Positions 30,486-40,726 of a DNA stretch of 64,000 nt are shown here, one piece after another. Each line of letters begins with the position of its first letter. Positions within the stretch are counted from its first letter, which is position 1. The notes below the pieces were generated by a model. The model did not search any database. It saw only the letters and a list, made by a program, of their open reading frames with translations, and was not told where the DNA came from. Source of the DNA: Variovorax sp. PAMC28562 (lineage in GTDB: Bacteria; Pseudomonadota; Gammaproteobacteria; Burkholderiales; Burkholderiaceae_C); contig NZ_CP060296.1 of assembly GCF_014303735.1 (NCBI RefSeq), positions 2,119,501 to 2,183,500 on the forward strand, read 5' to 3'. The translations under genes were made by a program, and so were the position numbers.

Positions 30486-31138
30486 ATACCCCCACGGCAC
30501 CCGATCAGGTTCTCGCGGCCGCGGCCGGCGTTTCTTCCGGCGTGCCCGGCGCGCGTACGGCCTCCGTTACCCGCAACACGGCGGAAACAAAGATCACCGT
30601 CAGCGTCAATCTCGATGGCTCCGGCAGGGCGAAACTGTCAACCGGCATCGGTTTCTTCGACCACATGCTCGACCAGATCGCGCGCCACGGCCTGATCGAT
30701 CTCGACATCCATTGCGAGGGCGACCTGCACATCGACGGCCACCATACGGTCGAAGACGTGGGTATCACGCTGGGCCAGGCGGTCGCCAAGGCGATCGGCG
30801 ACAAGAAGGGCATTCGCCGCTACGGCCACGCCTACGTGCCGCTGGACGAAGCCTTGAGCCGTGTCGTGATCGATTTTTCGGGCCGTCCCGGGCTGGTCAT
30901 GGACGTGCCGTTCACCAGCGGGATGATCGGCACTTTCGACAGCCAGCTTACCTACGAATTTTTTCAGGGCTTCGTGAACCACGCGTTCGTCACGCTGCAC
31001 ATCGACAACCTGAAAGGCGTCAATGCGCACCACCAGTGCGAGACGGTCTTCAAGGCGTTTGCGCGGGCCGTGAGAGCCGCGCTCGAAGTCGATCCGAGAT
31101 CGATCGGCGTCATTCCGTCGACCAAAGGCTCCCTCTGA
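30482..31138 (+). CDS. hisB: Imidazoleglycerol-phosphate dehydratase
   Basis: Monofunctional IGP dehydratase, without the histidinol-phosphatase domain found in E. coli. Manganese-binding histidine motifs are present: [37 protein letters not shown] and [16 protein letters not shown]. At 218 residues it is about 20 longer than usual because of an Ala/Gly/Pro-rich N-terminus before [12 protein letters not shown]. That extension may be real or reflect a start nearer residue 25. The ATG at 30482 overlaps the hisC stop. Confidence 0.95.
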   Translation: MNTPTAPDQVLAAAAGVSSGVPGARTASVTRNTAETKITVSVNLDGSGRAKLSTGIGFFDHMLDQIARHGLIDLDIHCEGDLHIDGHHTVEDVGITLGQAVAKAIGDKKGIRRYGHAYVPLDEALSRVVIDFSGRPGLVMDVPFTSGMIGTFDSQLTYEFFQGFVNHAFVTLHIDNLKGVNAHHQCETVFKAFARAVRAALEVDPRSIGVIPSTKGSL

Positions 31139-31152
31139 AAGATTCGAACGGC

Positions 31153-31800
31153 ATGGCCAACACGGTTGCGGTGGTCGACTACGGCATGGGCAACCTGCGC
31201 TCGGTGTCGCAAGCCGTGCAGCACGCCGCCGACCAGGTCGGCGTACAGGTCTTTGTGACCTCCGACCCCGACGTCGTGCGCAAGGCTACGCGCGTGGTGC
31301 TGCCGGGCCAGGGTGCCATGCCCGACTGCATGCGCGAGCTGCGTGATTCGGGCCTGCAGGCGTCGGTGCTGGAGGCCGCAGCCAGCAAGCCACTGTTCGG
31401 CGTGTGCGTCGGCATGCAGATGCTGCTCTCGCACAGCCACGAAGGGCCGACCGATGGCCTCGGGCTCATTCCGGGTGACGTGGTCAAGTTCGACCTTGCG
31501 GGCAGGATGCAGCCCGACGGCAGCCGCTACAAGGTGCCGCAGATGGGGTGGAACCAGGTCCGCCAGGCGCAGCCGCACCCGATCTGGGCGGGTGTGCCCG
31601 ACGGGAGCTACTTCTATTTCGTGCACAGCTTCTACGCGAAGCCGACCAATGCGAAGCACAGCGTCGGCGAGGCGGACTACGGCGCGCCCTTCACGGCCGC
31701 CATCGCACGCGATAATATTTTTGCTACCCAGTTTCATCCCGAAAAGAGCGCCGACTACGGTTTGCAGCTCTACCGCAATTTTCTTCACTGGAACCCTTGA
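31153..31800 (+). CDS. hisH: Imidazole glycerol phosphate synthase glutaminase subunit HisH
   Basis: Class I glutamine amidotransferase that supplies ammonia to HisF. 215 residues from the ATG at 31153. Oxyanion/nucleophile motif [10 protein letters not shown] (catalytic Cys) and the His-Glu pair in [12 protein letters not shown] complete the triad. It starts [14 protein letters not shown], as expected. It follows hisB after 14 bases and precedes hisA by 24. Confidence 0.96.
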   Translation: MANTVAVVDYGMGNLRSVSQAVQHAADQVGVQVFVTSDPDVVRKATRVVLPGQGAMPDCMRELRDSGLQASVLEAAASKPLFGVCVGMQMLLSHSHEGPTDGLGLIPGDVVKFDLAGRMQPDGSRYKVPQMGWNQVRQAQPHPIWAGVPDGSYFYFVHSFYAKPTNAKHSVGEADYGAPFTAAIARDNIFATQFHPEKSADYGLQLYRNFLHWNP

Positions 31801-31824
31801 GCCCCGTTTCCGGGCCGCCATGCC

Positions 31825-32568
31825 ATGTTGCTGATTCCCGCCATCGATCTCAAGGACGGCCACTGCGTTCGCCTCAAGCAGGGCGACATGGGCCAATCGA
31901 CCATCTTCAGCGAAGACCCGGCCGCCATGGCGCGCAAGTGGGTCGAGGCCGGCGCGCGGCGCCTGCATCTTGTCGACCTGAACGGCGCTTTTGCCGGCAA
32001 GCCGCAGAATCACGCCGCGATCAAGGCGATCCTGCGCGAAGTCGGCGACGAGATTCCGGTGCAGCTGGGCGGCGGGATTCGTGATCTCGACACCATCGAG
32101 CGCTACATCGACGACGGCCTCCGCTACGTGATCATCGGCACCGCCGCCGTCAAGAACCCGGGCTTTTTGAAAGATGCCTGCGTGGCGTTTGGCGGCCACA
32201 TCATCGTCGGCCTCGACGCGAAGGATGGCAAGGTCGCGACCGATGGCTGGAGCAAGCTCACCGGCCACGAAGTCGCCGATCTGGGCAAGAAGTTCGAAGA
32301 CTACGGCGTCGAATCGATCATCTACACCGACATCGGCCGCGACGGCATGTTGTCGGGCATCAATATCGAGGCGACGGTGCGGTTGGCGCAGGCGCTGACG
32401 ATCCCGATCATCGCCTCCGGCGGCTTGTCGAACATGGACGACATCGACAAGCTGTGCGCGGTCGAAAGCGATGGTGTCGAGGGCGTGATCTGCGGTCGGG
32501 CGATCTATTCCGGCGATCTCGACTTCGCACTGGCGCAGGAACGCGCCGACGAACTCGGCGCGGCCTGA
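31825..32568 (+). CDS. hisA: ProFAR isomerase HisA
   Basis: (Beta/alpha)8-barrel isomerase converting ProFAR to PRFAR. 247 residues with the N-terminal catalytic Asp in [15 protein letters not shown], the phosphate-binding [13 protein letters not shown], the central [12 protein letters not shown] with the second catalytic Asp, and [12 protein letters not shown]. HisF, the usual next gene, is displaced by an inserted mutarotase gene. Confidence 0.96.
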   Translation: MLLIPAIDLKDGHCVRLKQGDMGQSTIFSEDPAAMARKWVEAGARRLHLVDLNGAFAGKPQNHAAIKAILREVGDEIPVQLGGGIRDLDTIERYIDDGLRYVIIGTAAVKNPGFLKDACVAFGGHIIVGLDAKDGKVATDGWSKLTGHEVADLGKKFEDYGVESIIYTDIGRDGMLSGINIEATVRLAQALTIPIIASGGLSNMDDIDKLCAVESDGVEGVICGRAIYSGDLDFALAQERADELGAA

Positions 32569-32711
32569 CAGCCTGAGCCGGCGGCGACCCGGCCTGCCCC
32601 GTGCGAGACGCCGACAGCGAGGGTCGATCAACCTCTCGATCAGCCTCGGAAACACGTCCGACACCATGAAGGTGGACCGACCGACGCCGCACGCTCCATA
32701 GAATCGAGCGC

Positions 32712-33554
32712 ATGCCGACTCAATCTCTACTTTTTCGCGGACAGCCAGCGCTGGCAGTGGCGCTGCCCGGCGGCGATCGCGCGGTGGTGGCGTTGCACGG
32801 CGCGCACCTGTTGTCGTGGACCACGGCCGATGGCATCGAGCGGATTTACCTGAGCCCGGCCGCGCAGTTCGACGGGAAGAGCGCGATCCGCGGCGGTGTG
32901 CCGGTGTGCTGGCCGCAGTTCAACGAGCGTGGCCCTCTGCCCAAGCATGGTTTTGCGCGGAACGTGCTTTGGGAGGCCGTGACCGAAGCTCCGGAAACCA
33001 AGGCGGGCGAGCTGACGCTGGTGCTGCGCGACAACGACGCCACCCGGGCGCTCTGGCCCCACACCTTTGATTTGCGCCTTGGTATTTCGCTGACACCCGG
33101 CAGTTTGCGCACCACTCTCGTGGCCATCAACACCGACAGTGCACCGTGGAGCTTCGCTGCCGCGCTGCACAGCTATCTGCACGTCGACGACATCGCCGAT
33201 GCTCGGTTGGAAGGCCTGCAGAATGCGAAGCGCTGGGACTCGGTACGCAATGAACGGCACGTCGAGATGACTGAATCGCTGCACTTCGACGCCGAGTTCG
33301 ACAGCGTTTACGGTGCACCGGTGGCGCCGCTGAAACTGGTCCAGCCTTCCGGCACACTGCAGATCGCCCAAAGCGCAAGTTGCACCGAAACCGTGGTCTG
33401 GAACCCAGGCGCCGCGCTCAGCGCCAAGATGACCGACATGCCGGATGACGGCTACAGGCACATGCTTTGCGTGGAAGCCGCGCGCATCGACGAGAACGTG
33501 CTGCTGGCACCCGGCGCGCAGTGGCAGTGCTGGCAACAATTCACCGTGCTCTGA
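32712..33554 (+). CDS. D-hexose-6-phosphate mutarotase (aldose 1-epimerase family)
   Basis: YeaD-like galactose-mutarotase-fold enzyme, expected to interconvert anomers of glucose 6-phosphate. 280 residues; [24 protein letters not shown] carries the family motif with the conserved Arg and catalytic His, and [11 protein letters not shown] the second His region. It lies between hisA and hisF, after a 143-base gap (32569-32711). In that gap I see no terminator, only a CATAGAAT stretch at 32696-32703 that could hold a weak -10. A role in histidine synthesis is not expected. Confidence 0.87.
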   Translation: MPTQSLLFRGQPALAVALPGGDRAVVALHGAHLLSWTTADGIERIYLSPAAQFDGKSAIRGGVPVCWPQFNERGPLPKHGFARNVLWEAVTEAPETKAGELTLVLRDNDATRALWPHTFDLRLGISLTPGSLRTTLVAINTDSAPWSFAAALHSYLHVDDIADARLEGLQNAKRWDSVRNERHVEMTESLHFDAEFDSVYGAPVAPLKLVQPSGTLQIAQSASCTETVVWNPGAALSAKMTDMPDDGYRHMLCVEAARIDENVLLAPGAQWQCWQQFTVL

Positions 33555-33598
33555 ATCTCTGTTTTTTCGATTTTCTGCTGACTCTTTACGACCGACCC

Positions 33599-34399
33599 AT
33601 GCTCGCCAAACGGATCATTCCTTGCCTCGACGTCACCGGTGGCCGTGTCGTCAAGGGCGTCAACTTTCTCGAACTGCGCGATGCCGGCGACCCAGTGGAA
33701 ATCGCAGCGCGCTACAACGCACAAGGCGCCGACGAACTCACGTTTCTCGACATCACCGCCACCAGCGACGGTCGCGATTTGATCCTGCCGATCATCGAAG
33801 CGGTGGCGTCGCAGGTATTCATTCCCCTGACCGTCGGCGGCGGCGTGCGCACCGTCGAAGACGTGCGGCGGCTGCTCAACGCGGGCGCCGACAAGACCAG
33901 CTTCAACTCCGCCGCCATCGCGAACCCGCAGGTCATCGACGACGCCTCGCACAAGTACGGCGCGCAATGCATCGTGGTCGCCATCGATGCCAAGCGTCGC
34001 AGCGCCGAAGAGGCTGAGCGCACCGGGCCGAACGGTCTGCGCGTCGGCCCCGGATGGGATGTGTACAGCCATGGCGGGCGGCAAAACACGGGATTGGATG
34101 CTGTGCAATGGGCCATCGAAATGGCACGCCGCGGCGCCGGCGAAATCCTGTTGACCAGCATGGACCGCGACGGCACCAAGAGCGGCTTCGACCTGGAACT
34201 CACGCGTGCCGTGAGCGATGCGATCGGCATCCCGGTGATCGCTTCCGGCGGCGTCGGCACACTGGCCGATCTGGCGGACGGCGTGCAGACCGGCGGTGCC
34301 GATGCGGTGCTGGCGGCGAGCATCTTTCATTACGGTGAGTTCACGGTCGGCGAGGCCAAGACCCTGATGGCCTCCCGTGGCATCCCGATGCGGATTTAG
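33599..34399 (+). CDS. hisF: Imidazole glycerol phosphate synthase cyclase subunit HisF
   Basis: (Beta/alpha)8-barrel cyclase that uses ammonia from HisH to form IGP and AICAR. 266 residues from the ATG at 33599. Catalytic Asp in [17 protein letters not shown], phosphate-binding [23 protein letters not shown] motif ([13 protein letters not shown]) with the second Asp, and [12 protein letters not shown]. It is preceded by a T-rich 44-base gap after the mutarotase gene. Confidence 0.96.
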   Translation: MLAKRIIPCLDVTGGRVVKGVNFLELRDAGDPVEIAARYNAQGADELTFLDITATSDGRDLILPIIEAVASQVFIPLTVGGGVRTVEDVRRLLNAGADKTSFNSAAIANPQVIDDASHKYGAQCIVVAIDAKRRSAEEAERTGPNGLRVGPGWDVYSHGGRQNTGLDAVQWAIEMARRGAGEILLTSMDRDGTKSGFDLELTRAVSDAIGIPVIASGGVGTLADLADGVQTGGADAVLAASIFHYGEFTVGEAKTLMASRGIPMRI

Positions 34400-34419
34400 C
34401 GATCCGGGACAATGCACCA

Positions 34420-34812
34420 ATGAATTGGCTCGATGAAGTGAAGTGGGACGCGAACGGCCTGGTGCCGGTCATCGCGCAGGAGCGCGGCAGCAACGACGTG
34501 TTGATGTTCGCCTGGATGAACCGCGAGGCGCTCGAAAAGACCGCCGAGCTCGGCCGCGCGGTGTATTACAGCCGGTCGCGCGAAAAGTTGTGGTTCAAGG
34601 GCGAGGAGTCGGGCCATGAACAAAAGGTCCACGAGATCCGGATGGACTGCGACAACGACGTCGTGTTGCTCAAGGTCACGCAACTCGGCCATGAACCCGG
34701 CATCGCCTGCCACACAGGGCGCCACAGCTGCTTCTTCAGCAAGTACGAAGGCGGGCAATGGACGGCGGTCGAGCCTGTCCTCAAAGACCCTGAAACGATC
34801 TATAAATCATGA
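34420..34812 (+). CDS. hisI: Phosphoribosyl-AMP cyclohydrolase
   Basis: Metal-dependent hydrolase opening the adenine ring of PR-AMP. 130 residues, monofunctional (hisE is a separate gene). Motifs: [40 protein letters not shown] (metal-binding) and [11 protein letters not shown] with zinc-ligand cysteines. The stop overlaps hisE by four bases. Confidence 0.95.
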   Translation: MNWLDEVKWDANGLVPVIAQERGSNDVLMFAWMNREALEKTAELGRAVYYSRSREKLWFKGEESGHEQKVHEIRMDCDNDVVLLKVTQLGHEPGIACHTGRHSCFFSKYEGGQWTAVEPVLKDPETIYKS

Positions 34813-35186
34813 GCACGAGCCGAATCGACGACGCACTCGATCGCCTTGCTGCGGTGATCGAAAGCCGGTTGCCCGCCCGCGGCGGCGATCCGGACACGAG
34901 CTACGTGGCCCGGTTGTTGCATCGTGGCCCGGATGCCTTTCTGAAAAAGATCGGCGAAGAAGCCACTGAAGTCGTGATGGCCGCCAAAGATGCCGACCAC
35001 GGCGGCGACGCAAAAAAAATAGTGAACGAAGTGGCGGACTTGTGGTTCCACTGCATGGTGGCACTGGCACATTACGGGCTGTCGCCGCGTGACGTGGTGG
35101 CCGAGCTGGAGCGCCGCGAAGGCACAAGCGGCATCGAAGAAAAGTCCTTGCGCAAGGCGCAAGACCGCGAAGCATCAAACGACTGA
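34809..35186 (+). CDS. hisE: Phosphoribosyl-ATP pyrophosphatase
   Basis: MazG-like all-alpha pyrophosphohydrolase converting PR-ATP to PR-AMP. 125 residues. The metal-binding helix signature [16 protein letters not shown] and the second motif [15 protein letters not shown] are clear. It overlaps hisI by four bases and is the last dedicated histidine gene of the cluster. Confidence 0.94.
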   Translation: MSTSRIDDALDRLAAVIESRLPARGGDPDTSYVARLLHRGPDAFLKKIGEEATEVVMAAKDADHGGDAKKIVNEVADLWFHCMVALAHYGLSPRDVVAELERREGTSGIEEKSLRKAQDREASND

Positions 35187-35195
35187 AAGGACGTC

Positions 35196-35585
35196 ATGGC
35201 CAACGACATCGTGACTGTTCAACCCGACAACTCGCTCAAGACCTGGGGCTGGGTCAGCTACGTGCTGCATTTGGTGGTCGCCATCGGCGCCGTGTTGCCC
35301 GGTGCCCAGGTGTCGGTCGTGCTGCTGCTGGTGGCGCTGGTGATCGACGTGGTCAAACGCGATGATGCGGCCGGCACTTGGCAGGCGTCGCACTTCAGCT
35401 GGCGCATTCGCTCAGTCTTGTGGGCTGGGGTGCTGTACCTGCTGACCTCGTGGCTCTGGCTGCTGCTGTTGGTGCCGGGCTGGATTGCCTGGGGCTTGAT
35501 CTCCCTGTGGTTTCTCTACCGCATCGTCAAGGGAATGATCCGCATGAACGACGGCCGCCCGATGGACACCAGCAATGTCGTCTGA
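35196..35585 (+). CDS. DUF4870-type membrane protein
   Basis: Small integral membrane protein of 129 residues with about three to four hydrophobic segments (roughly 20-35, 38-55, 72-92 and 94-112). The final cytoplasmic segment, RIVKGMIRMNDGRPMD, is typical of the family. No enzymatic motif is visible. It sits ten bases after hisE and overlaps hinT by 11 bases. The hisE-DUF4870-hinT-tatA order recurs in Comamonadaceae from memory. Function unknown. Confidence 0.8.
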   Translation: MANDIVTVQPDNSLKTWGWVSYVLHLVVAIGAVLPGAQVSVVLLLVALVIDVVKRDDAAGTWQASHFSWRIRSVLWAGVLYLLTSWLWLLLLVPGWIAWGLISLWFLYRIVKGMIRMNDGRPMDTSNVV

Positions 35586-35934
35586 CCCGAACTGCGTTTT
35601 CTGCAAGATCATCGAAGGCAAGATTCCTTCGCGCAAGGTCTACGAAGACGACGACCTGTTCGTCTTCCACGACATCGCGCCTTGGGCGCCGGTCCATTTC
35701 ATGATGGTGCCCAAAGACCATATTCCGTCGATGGCGCAACTGACACCCGCACACGCCGCGCTGATGGGAAAAATTATGACGCTGGCGCCCAGCCTAGCGA
35801 CGGAGCAGGGCTGCCGGCCTTACCCGGAAGGCGGCTTTCGCGTCGTAGTCAATACCGGCGCCGAAGGTGGGCAGGAAGTGCACCATCTCCATGTTCACGT
35901 CATGGGCGGCCCGCGTCCGTGGCTGCGCGGCTGA
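35575..35934 (+). CDS. hinT: HIT family purine nucleoside phosphoramidase HinT
   Basis: Histidine-triad hydrolase of adenosine phosphoramidates. 119 residues with CVFCKIIEGKIPSRKVYEDD at the N-terminus and the catalytic triad HHLHVHVMGG near the end. The ATG at 35575 lies inside the end of the DUF4870 gene. tatA follows 44 bases later. Confidence 0.94.
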   Translation: MSSDPNCVFCKIIEGKIPSRKVYEDDDLFVFHDIAPWAPVHFMMVPKDHIPSMAQLTPAHAALMGKIMTLAPSLATEQGCRPYPEGGFRVVVNTGAEGGQEVHHLHVHVMGGPRPWLRG

Positions 35935-35978
35935 GATCGCCGCAAGACTAAAATTCATACATTCTTCAGGAGTCTTCC

Positions 35979-36215
35979 ATGGGTTCTTTTTCTATCTGGC
36001 ATTGGCTGATCGTGCTGCTGATCGTGGTGATGGTGTTCGGCACCAAGAAGTTGCGCAATATGGGCAGCGACCTCGGCGGTGCCGTCAAGGGTTTCAAGGA
36101 CGGCGTCAAAGACGGGTCGAACACCGACACGGCGGTACCGCCTGCCGGTCATGTAACGTCGAACCCGGCCGCCGACAAGTCGACGATCGACGTCGAAGCG
36201 CGTCAGAAGTCCTGA
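35979..36215 (+). CDS. tatA: Twin-arginine translocase subunit TatA
   Basis: Pore-forming component of the Tat pathway for folded proteins. 78 residues: a short periplasmic N-terminus, one membrane helix (about 6-20), the FG hinge ([11 protein letters not shown]), an amphipathic helix ([14 protein letters not shown]) and an unstructured tail. First gene of tatABC. Confidence 0.94.
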   Translation: MGSFSIWHWLIVLLIVVMVFGTKKLRNMGSDLGGAVKGFKDGVKDGSNTDTAVPPAGHVTSNPAADKSTIDVEARQKS

Positions 36216-36228
36216 GCCGCCGCACCCA

Positions 36229-36690
36229 GTGTTCGACCTCGGTCTAGAGAAGATGGCGCTGATCGGCGTGGTCGCGCTGGTCGTCATCGGTCCCGAAAAG
36301 CTGCCCCGCGTGGCGCGCACCGTCGGCATGCTGCTGGGCAAGGCGCAGCGCTATGTCAACGACGTCAAGTCCGAGGTCAATCGGTCGATGGAGCTCGATG
36401 AGTTGCGCAAGATGAAGAGCACTGTCGAAGACGCGGCGCGCGACGTTCAAAGCAGCATCCAGTCGAGCGCGAGCGATCTCGAAAAGCAGCTCTCCGGCAG
36501 CAGCGCCGAAACGTTGTCGGCGTTGGCTGAGCCGGAGCCGGTGGTTCCGGAATACAGGCATCCCCGCAAAAACTGGCGCCTGAAACAGGGCGCCACCCCG
36601 CAGTGGTACAAGTCGCGCAACGGTGTGCGCACCAAGGCGCTTTCGGGTGCGGCGCGCGTTGCGCGCTTCCGCCCCCACAAGATCAACTAG
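36229..36690 (+). CDS. tatB: Twin-arginine translocase subunit TatB
   Basis: Tat receptor-complex subunit. 153 residues from a GTG at 36229 ([29 protein letters not shown]). The glycine-proline hinge and following amphipathic helix distinguish it from TatA. A long charged helix and a basic C-terminus follow. It starts 13 bases after tatA. Confidence 0.93.
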   Translation: MFDLGLEKMALIGVVALVVIGPEKLPRVARTVGMLLGKAQRYVNDVKSEVNRSMELDELRKMKSTVEDAARDVQSSIQSSASDLEKQLSGSSAETLSALAEPEPVVPEYRHPRKNWRLKQGATPQWYKSRNGVRTKALSGAARVARFRPHKIN

Positions 36691-36759
36691 CGCACCACCC
36701 CAGCGACCCTCGCGCGCCGCACGGCGTCCGACAGCGCTCCTTGTTCTCCATTGCTCCCC

Positions 36760-37569
36760 ATGGCTGATTCCGATACCCATAACAAAGAAGACGAACTGGC
36801 CGGCACCGAGCAGCCTTTCGTCGCGCATCTCGTGGAACTGCGCGATCGATTGCTGTATTGCGCCTACGGTCTTGCCGTCGCTGCGGCGCTGCTCGCCATC
36901 TGGCCCGGCCCCAGCGGTCTGATCGACATGATCGCGGTGCCGATTCGCGCGCACATGCCCACCGGGGGCAAGCTGATCGCCATTGGCGTGTTCTCGCCGT
37001 TTTTCGTGCCGCTCAAAGTGTTGGGCATGACCTCGGTGTTGCTGGCGCTGCCCTGGCTGATGTACCAGATCTGGATGTTCGTCGCGCCTGGCCTGTACAG
37101 CCACGAAAAACGCTTTGCCCTGCCGCTGATTTTCTTCGGCAGCTTGCTGGCGTACACCGGCATCGGCTTCGTGCAGTTCTTCGTGCTGGACAAGATGTTT
37201 GGCTTTATCCAGCGCTTCACGCCTGTGTCGGTAAGTGCGACGCCCGACATCTCGTCATACGTCGAAGCCATCCTGTCGCTGTACATCGCGTTCGGCGTCG
37301 CGTTTCAGGTGCCGATCGTGGTGATGTTGCTGGTGCGTTTCGAGATGGTCACCGTCGAAAAGCTCCGCTCTTTTCGTGGCTACTTCATCGTGGTCGCGTT
37401 CGTCGTCGCCGCCGTGTTGACGCCGCCCGACGTGGTGTCGCAACTGGCACTCGCCATCCCGATGTGCCTGCTGTACGAGATCGGCATTCTCGGCGCGAAA
37501 TACTTCGTAAAGCACAGCAAGAAGCCCGACGACATCGCGGCATCGACCGAAGTCGATGCCAAGCTTTGA
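36760..37569 (+). CDS. tatC: Twin-arginine translocase subunit TatC
   Basis: Six-helix membrane protein that recognises the RR signal. 269 residues from the ATG at 36760 (a TTG at 36751 is in frame). Conserved N-terminal FVAHLVELRDRLLYC, GLYSHEKRF in the first cytoplasmic loop and FGVAFQVPIV are visible. A likely client in this window is PetA, with Arg15-Arg16. It converges on the degS-like gene; the 72-base gap has a GGGCTGAT tandem repeat but no convincing terminator. Confidence 0.95.
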   Translation: MADSDTHNKEDELAGTEQPFVAHLVELRDRLLYCAYGLAVAAALLAIWPGPSGLIDMIAVPIRAHMPTGGKLIAIGVFSPFFVPLKVLGMTSVLLALPWLMYQIWMFVAPGLYSHEKRFALPLIFFGSLLAYTGIGFVQFFVLDKMFGFIQRFTPVSVSATPDISSYVEAILSLYIAFGVAFQVPIVVMLLVRFEMVTVEKLRSFRGYFIVVAFVVAAVLTPPDVVSQLALAIPMCLLYEIGILGAKYFVKHSKKPDDIAASTEVDAKL

Positions 37570-37641
37570 GCTGAAATTGGGCTGATGGGCTGATGGGCCG
37601 AAGGGCGCTTGAGCCGAACTCCGTCCAGCGGCGGTCGGCGC

Positions 37642-38808
37642 TTATTCGTTGTCTTGCGCAGGTGCCTTGCGAATCGGCGTCTTGGGTCGCAGGCCGGGCG
37701 TCACGTCGAGTTCCATCTTGTCGCCGCCGCGGCGCAAGGCGAAGCGCGAGGCGTTGCCCGGCTTGAGTCCGGCGACCGCGGTCAACAGCTCCTGCACGTT
37801 GTCGATCTTCTTGTCGCCCACACCGGTGATGACGTCACCCGGACGAATCCCCGCTTTGGCAGCCGGCCCGGCCTGCAGAACGCCGGTGATGATGACGCCG
37901 GTATCGGCCTTCACACCGAAGGTTTCGGCCAGCTCGGGCGACAGGTTGTTCGGCTCCACGCCGATCCAGCCGCGCCGCACCTGGCCTTCTTTGACGATGC
38001 CTTCAAGCACGATCTTCGCCATCGACACGGGGATCGCGAAGCCGATGCCCATGCTGCCGCCCGAGCGCGAATAGATCGCGGTATTGATGCCTTCGAGGTT
38101 GCCGTTCACGTCGATCAGCGCACCACCGGAATTGCCCGGGTTGATGGCGGCGTCGGTCTGAATAAAGTTCTCGAAGTTGTTGATGCCCAACTGGTTGCGG
38201 CCGAGTGCGGAGACGATGCCGCTGGTCACGGTCTGGCCGACGCCGAACGGGTTGCCGATGGCCAGCACCTGATCGCCCACTTCCAGCCCGTCCGAATTGC
38301 CAAGGGTAATGACCGGCAGCTTGTCGAGTTCGATCTTGAGCACGGCCAGGTCGGTATCGGGGTCGGTGCCGATGACTTTGCCATGCGCATGCCGGCTGTC
38401 GTTGAGCGTAACTTCGATCTCGTCGGCGCCCTCGACCACATGGTTGTTGGTCAGGATGTAGCCATCGGCGCTGACGATCACGCCGCTGCCCAGTCCGACT
38501 TGTGGCTGGTCGCCCCCCTGGTCGCCGAAGAAAAACTTGAACCACGGGTCGTTGCTGCGCGGATTGCGCTGTGCGGCCTTGCTGGTGTTGATGCTGACTA
38601 CGGCGGGAGATGCCTTCTTGGCAGCAGCGCTCAAGCTGCCCGGCGCGATGTTGTTCAGTGCGCCTGCGGGCGCTTCGACGACCGACACCACTCCACCGAG
38701 CAACGTGGCACGTCGGTTGACCCATTCGGGCTTGAGCGTCGACACGACGAAAAAAGCTGCCAGCAGCACGGTGACGGCTTGGGCGAACAGCAGCCAGATA
38801 CGTTTCAT
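37642..38808 (-). CDS. Membrane-anchored trypsin-like serine protease, DegS/AlgW type
   Basis: HtrA-family periplasmic protease of 388 residues. One N-terminal membrane anchor (about 4-24), a trypsin-like domain with the triad His123 (TNNHVV), Asp153 (DTDLAVLK) and Ser227 (NPGNSGGAL), then a single PDZ domain (about 285-370). One PDZ and a retained anchor favour the DegS/AlgW type over two-PDZ DegP/DegQ. No anti-sigma factor gene (rseA/mucA) is adjacent. The ATG at 38808 is chosen because it starts the anchor helix; the upstream in-frame extension lacks such logic. Confidence 0.9.
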   Translation of the reverse strand: MKRIWLLFAQAVTVLLAAFFVVSTLKPEWVNRRATLLGGVVSVVEAPAGALNNIAPGSLSAAAKKASPAVVSINTSKAAQRNPRSNDPWFKFFFGDQGGDQPQVGLGSGVIVSADGYILTNNHVVEGADEIEVTLNDSRHAHGKVIGTDPDTDLAVLKIELDKLPVITLGNSDGLEVGDQVLAIGNPFGVGQTVTSGIVSALGRNQLGINNFENFIQTDAAINPGNSGGALIDVNGNLEGINTAIYSRSGGSMGIGFAIPVSMAKIVLEGIVKEGQVRRGWIGVEPNNLSPELAETFGVKADTGVIITGVLQAGPAAKAGIRPGDVITGVGDKKIDNVQELLTAVAGLKPGNASRFALRRGGDKMELDVTPGLRPKTPIRKAPAQDNE

Positions 38809-38885
38809 GGGAAGTGGAAAGGGGGAAAAAAAGAAAACGCATTGTCCCTCAGCGCCTGGCCTTCGGCCGCGGCCACAATGGCGTG

Positions 38886-39659
38886 ATGAGCACGACCCGC
38901 CACGAACTCCTGCATGCGTTCGACCTGCTGCTGGCCCCCGCACGATTCAAGGACTACGGGCCCAATGGCCTGCAAGTCGAAGGCCGTACGGTGGTGCGCA
39001 AGATCGTATCCGGTGTCACTGCCAGCCGTGCGTTGATCGAAGCCGCCATTCATGCCGAAGCCGACGCGATTTTTGTCCACCACGGCTTGTTCTGGCGCGG
39101 GCAGGACGGGCGTGTCACCGGCTGGATGAAGCAGCGGCTCGGGCTGCTGCTTGGCGATGACGTAAATCTGTTCGCGTATCACCTGCCGCTCGACGCGCAT
39201 CCCGACCTCGGCAACAACGCGCAGCTCGGGCTCAAGTTGGGCTTGGTCGCGCAACCCGGCTCCGGCGGTCGGTTCGGGGAGCAAGAGCTCGGGTTTCTCG
39301 GCGGACGTACCGATGGCGCATCGTTCCCCAGCGCCGCTTTGCTCGCGATTCATGTTGAAAAAATACTCGGACGCCCGGTCACGCTGGTTGATGGCGCGCA
39401 TCGTCCGATCAAGACTATTGCGTGGTGCACCGGTGGCGCGCAAGGCCACTTCGAGGCAGCGATCGCGGCGGGTGCCGACGCCTTCATCACCGGAGAAATT
39501 TCAGAGCCGCAAGCGCATTACGCGCGCGAAATGGGTGTGGCGTATCTCGCCTGCGGCCATCACGCGACGGAACGCTACGGTGCGCCTGCTGTGGCCGGGC
39601 ATATCGCTGCGCAGCTCGGCTTGGCCCACGAGTTCATCGACATCGACAACCCGGCATGA
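38886..39659 (+). CDS. Nif3-like dinuclear metal centre hexameric protein
   Basis: NIF3/YbgI family protein of 257 residues. Metal-ligand motifs are present: FVHHGLFWRG near residue 60 and ACGHHATERYGAPA toward the C-terminus, plus the DYGPNGLQVEG start signature. YbgI-type proteins have been linked to GTP cyclohydrolase I type 2 annotation, but the true role is unsettled. The ATG at 38886 gives the conserved length. It diverges from the protease gene (77-base gap) and overlaps pdxA by four bases. Confidence 0.88.
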   Translation: MSTTRHELLHAFDLLLAPARFKDYGPNGLQVEGRTVVRKIVSGVTASRALIEAAIHAEADAIFVHHGLFWRGQDGRVTGWMKQRLGLLLGDDVNLFAYHLPLDAHPDLGNNAQLGLKLGLVAQPGSGGRFGEQELGFLGGRTDGASFPSAALLAIHVEKILGRPVTLVDGAHRPIKTIAWCTGGAQGHFEAAIAAGADAFITGEISEPQAHYAREMGVAYLACGHHATERYGAPAVAGHIAAQLGLAHEFIDIDNPA

Positions 39660-40726
39660 AGACGACGAAGCCCATTGCAATTACGTTGGGCGACCCGGCA
39701 GGTATCGGCCCCGAGATCATCGTCAAGGCTTTTCGGGATGCGCCGGATGCCACGCGAGGTTGCTTCGTTGCGGGTGATGTTGCGACGGTGCGCGCTGCAT
39801 GTGCGGCGCTGGCGTCACCGGGGCAACTGGCTTGGCCGGTGGCATTGCTCGACAGCGCAAGCGAGGCGGTCGATGTTCCGCCTCGTTGCGTTCCGGTGCT
39901 GCAAGTGGTCGAGCCGCCGCCCGTTATCGCCGTGGGCATCGTGAGTGCATTGGCAGGAAAAGTGGCGGGCGAATGCGTGGTGTGGGCGGCGCGTGCTGCA
40001 CTTCACGGTGACATCGCTGCGATCGTGACTGCGCCGCTTCACAAGGAGTCCCTGGCTGCGGCCGGTTTTCCATATCCCGGTCACACCGAGTTGCTGCAGG
40101 CCGAGTCGGCGGCGTATCTCGGGCGCCCTGTCTCCAAGGTGCCGGTGCGCATGATGCTGGCAACCGACGAGCTGCGAACTGTGCTCGTCAGCATCCACAT
40201 GTCGCTTCGAAACGCTATCGATGCCGTGACGTTCGAAGGCGTGTTGCAGACGTTGCGCATCACGCATTCAGCTTTGGGAGCGGCGCTCGGGCACGCGCCG
40301 CGAATCGGTGTGGCTGGCCTCAATCCCCACGCAGGCGAGGGTGGGTTGTTCGGCTCGGAAGAGCAGCACATCATCGCGCCGGCGATAGCCGCGGCGCGTG
40401 CCGAAGGAATTGACGCGCACGGACCGTATGCGCCGGACACCGTGTTCATGCGCGCGCGCGGCAAGCCAGGGCGCAAAGGCGAGTTCGATGTGGTCGTCGC
40501 GATGTACCACGACCAGGGGCTGATTCCCGTCAAGTACCTTGGTGTCGATAAAGGCGTCAACGTGACGCTGGGCTTGCCGCTGGTCCGCACCAGCCCCGAT
40601 CACGGCACGGCGTTCGACATTGCCGGCACCGGACGCGCAGATGCATCGAGCCTGATCGAGGCGCTGCGCGTGGCCCGCACGTTGGCTGGCGTCGGCAGAG
40701 ATAAAGCTGCAGTTACGAGCGTTTGA
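39656..40726 (+). CDS. pdxA: 4-hydroxythreonine-4-phosphate dehydrogenase
   Basis: NAD-dependent enzyme of the DXP-dependent pyridoxal phosphate pathway. 356 residues from the ATG at 39656, which overlaps the Nif3-like stop. Motifs: [14 protein letters not shown], the metal-binding histidines in GHTELLQAE and [13 protein letters not shown], and [21 protein letters not shown]. The last 14 bases overlap the convergent mscL 3' end. Confidence 0.94.
   Translation: MKTTKPIAITLGDPAGIGPEIIVKAFRDAPDATRGCFVAGDVATVRAACAALASPGQLAWPVALLDSASEAVDVPPRCVPVLQVVEPPPVIAVGIVSALAGKVAGECVVWAARAALHGDIAAIVTAPLHKESLAAAGFPYPGHTELLQAESAAYLGRPVSKVPVRMMLATDELRTVLVSIHMSLRNAIDAVTFEGVLQTLRITHSALGAALGHAPRIGVAGLNPHAGEGGLFGSEEQHIIAPAIAAARAEGIDAHGPYAPDTVFMRARGKPGRKGEFDVVVAMYHDQGLIPVKYLGVDKGVNVTLGLPLVRTSPDHGTAFDIAGTGRADASSLIEALRVARTLAGVGRDKAAVTSV

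Noticed and set aside
37570..37641. GGGCTGAT tandem repeat as a terminator between tatC and the protease gene
   Set aside because: It is a direct, not inverted, repeat and has no T-run on either strand.
37609..38886. A 425-codon plus-strand open frame opposite the protease gene
   Set aside because: Antisense to a complete HtrA-type protease with its catalytic triad intact; no domain and no ribosome site.
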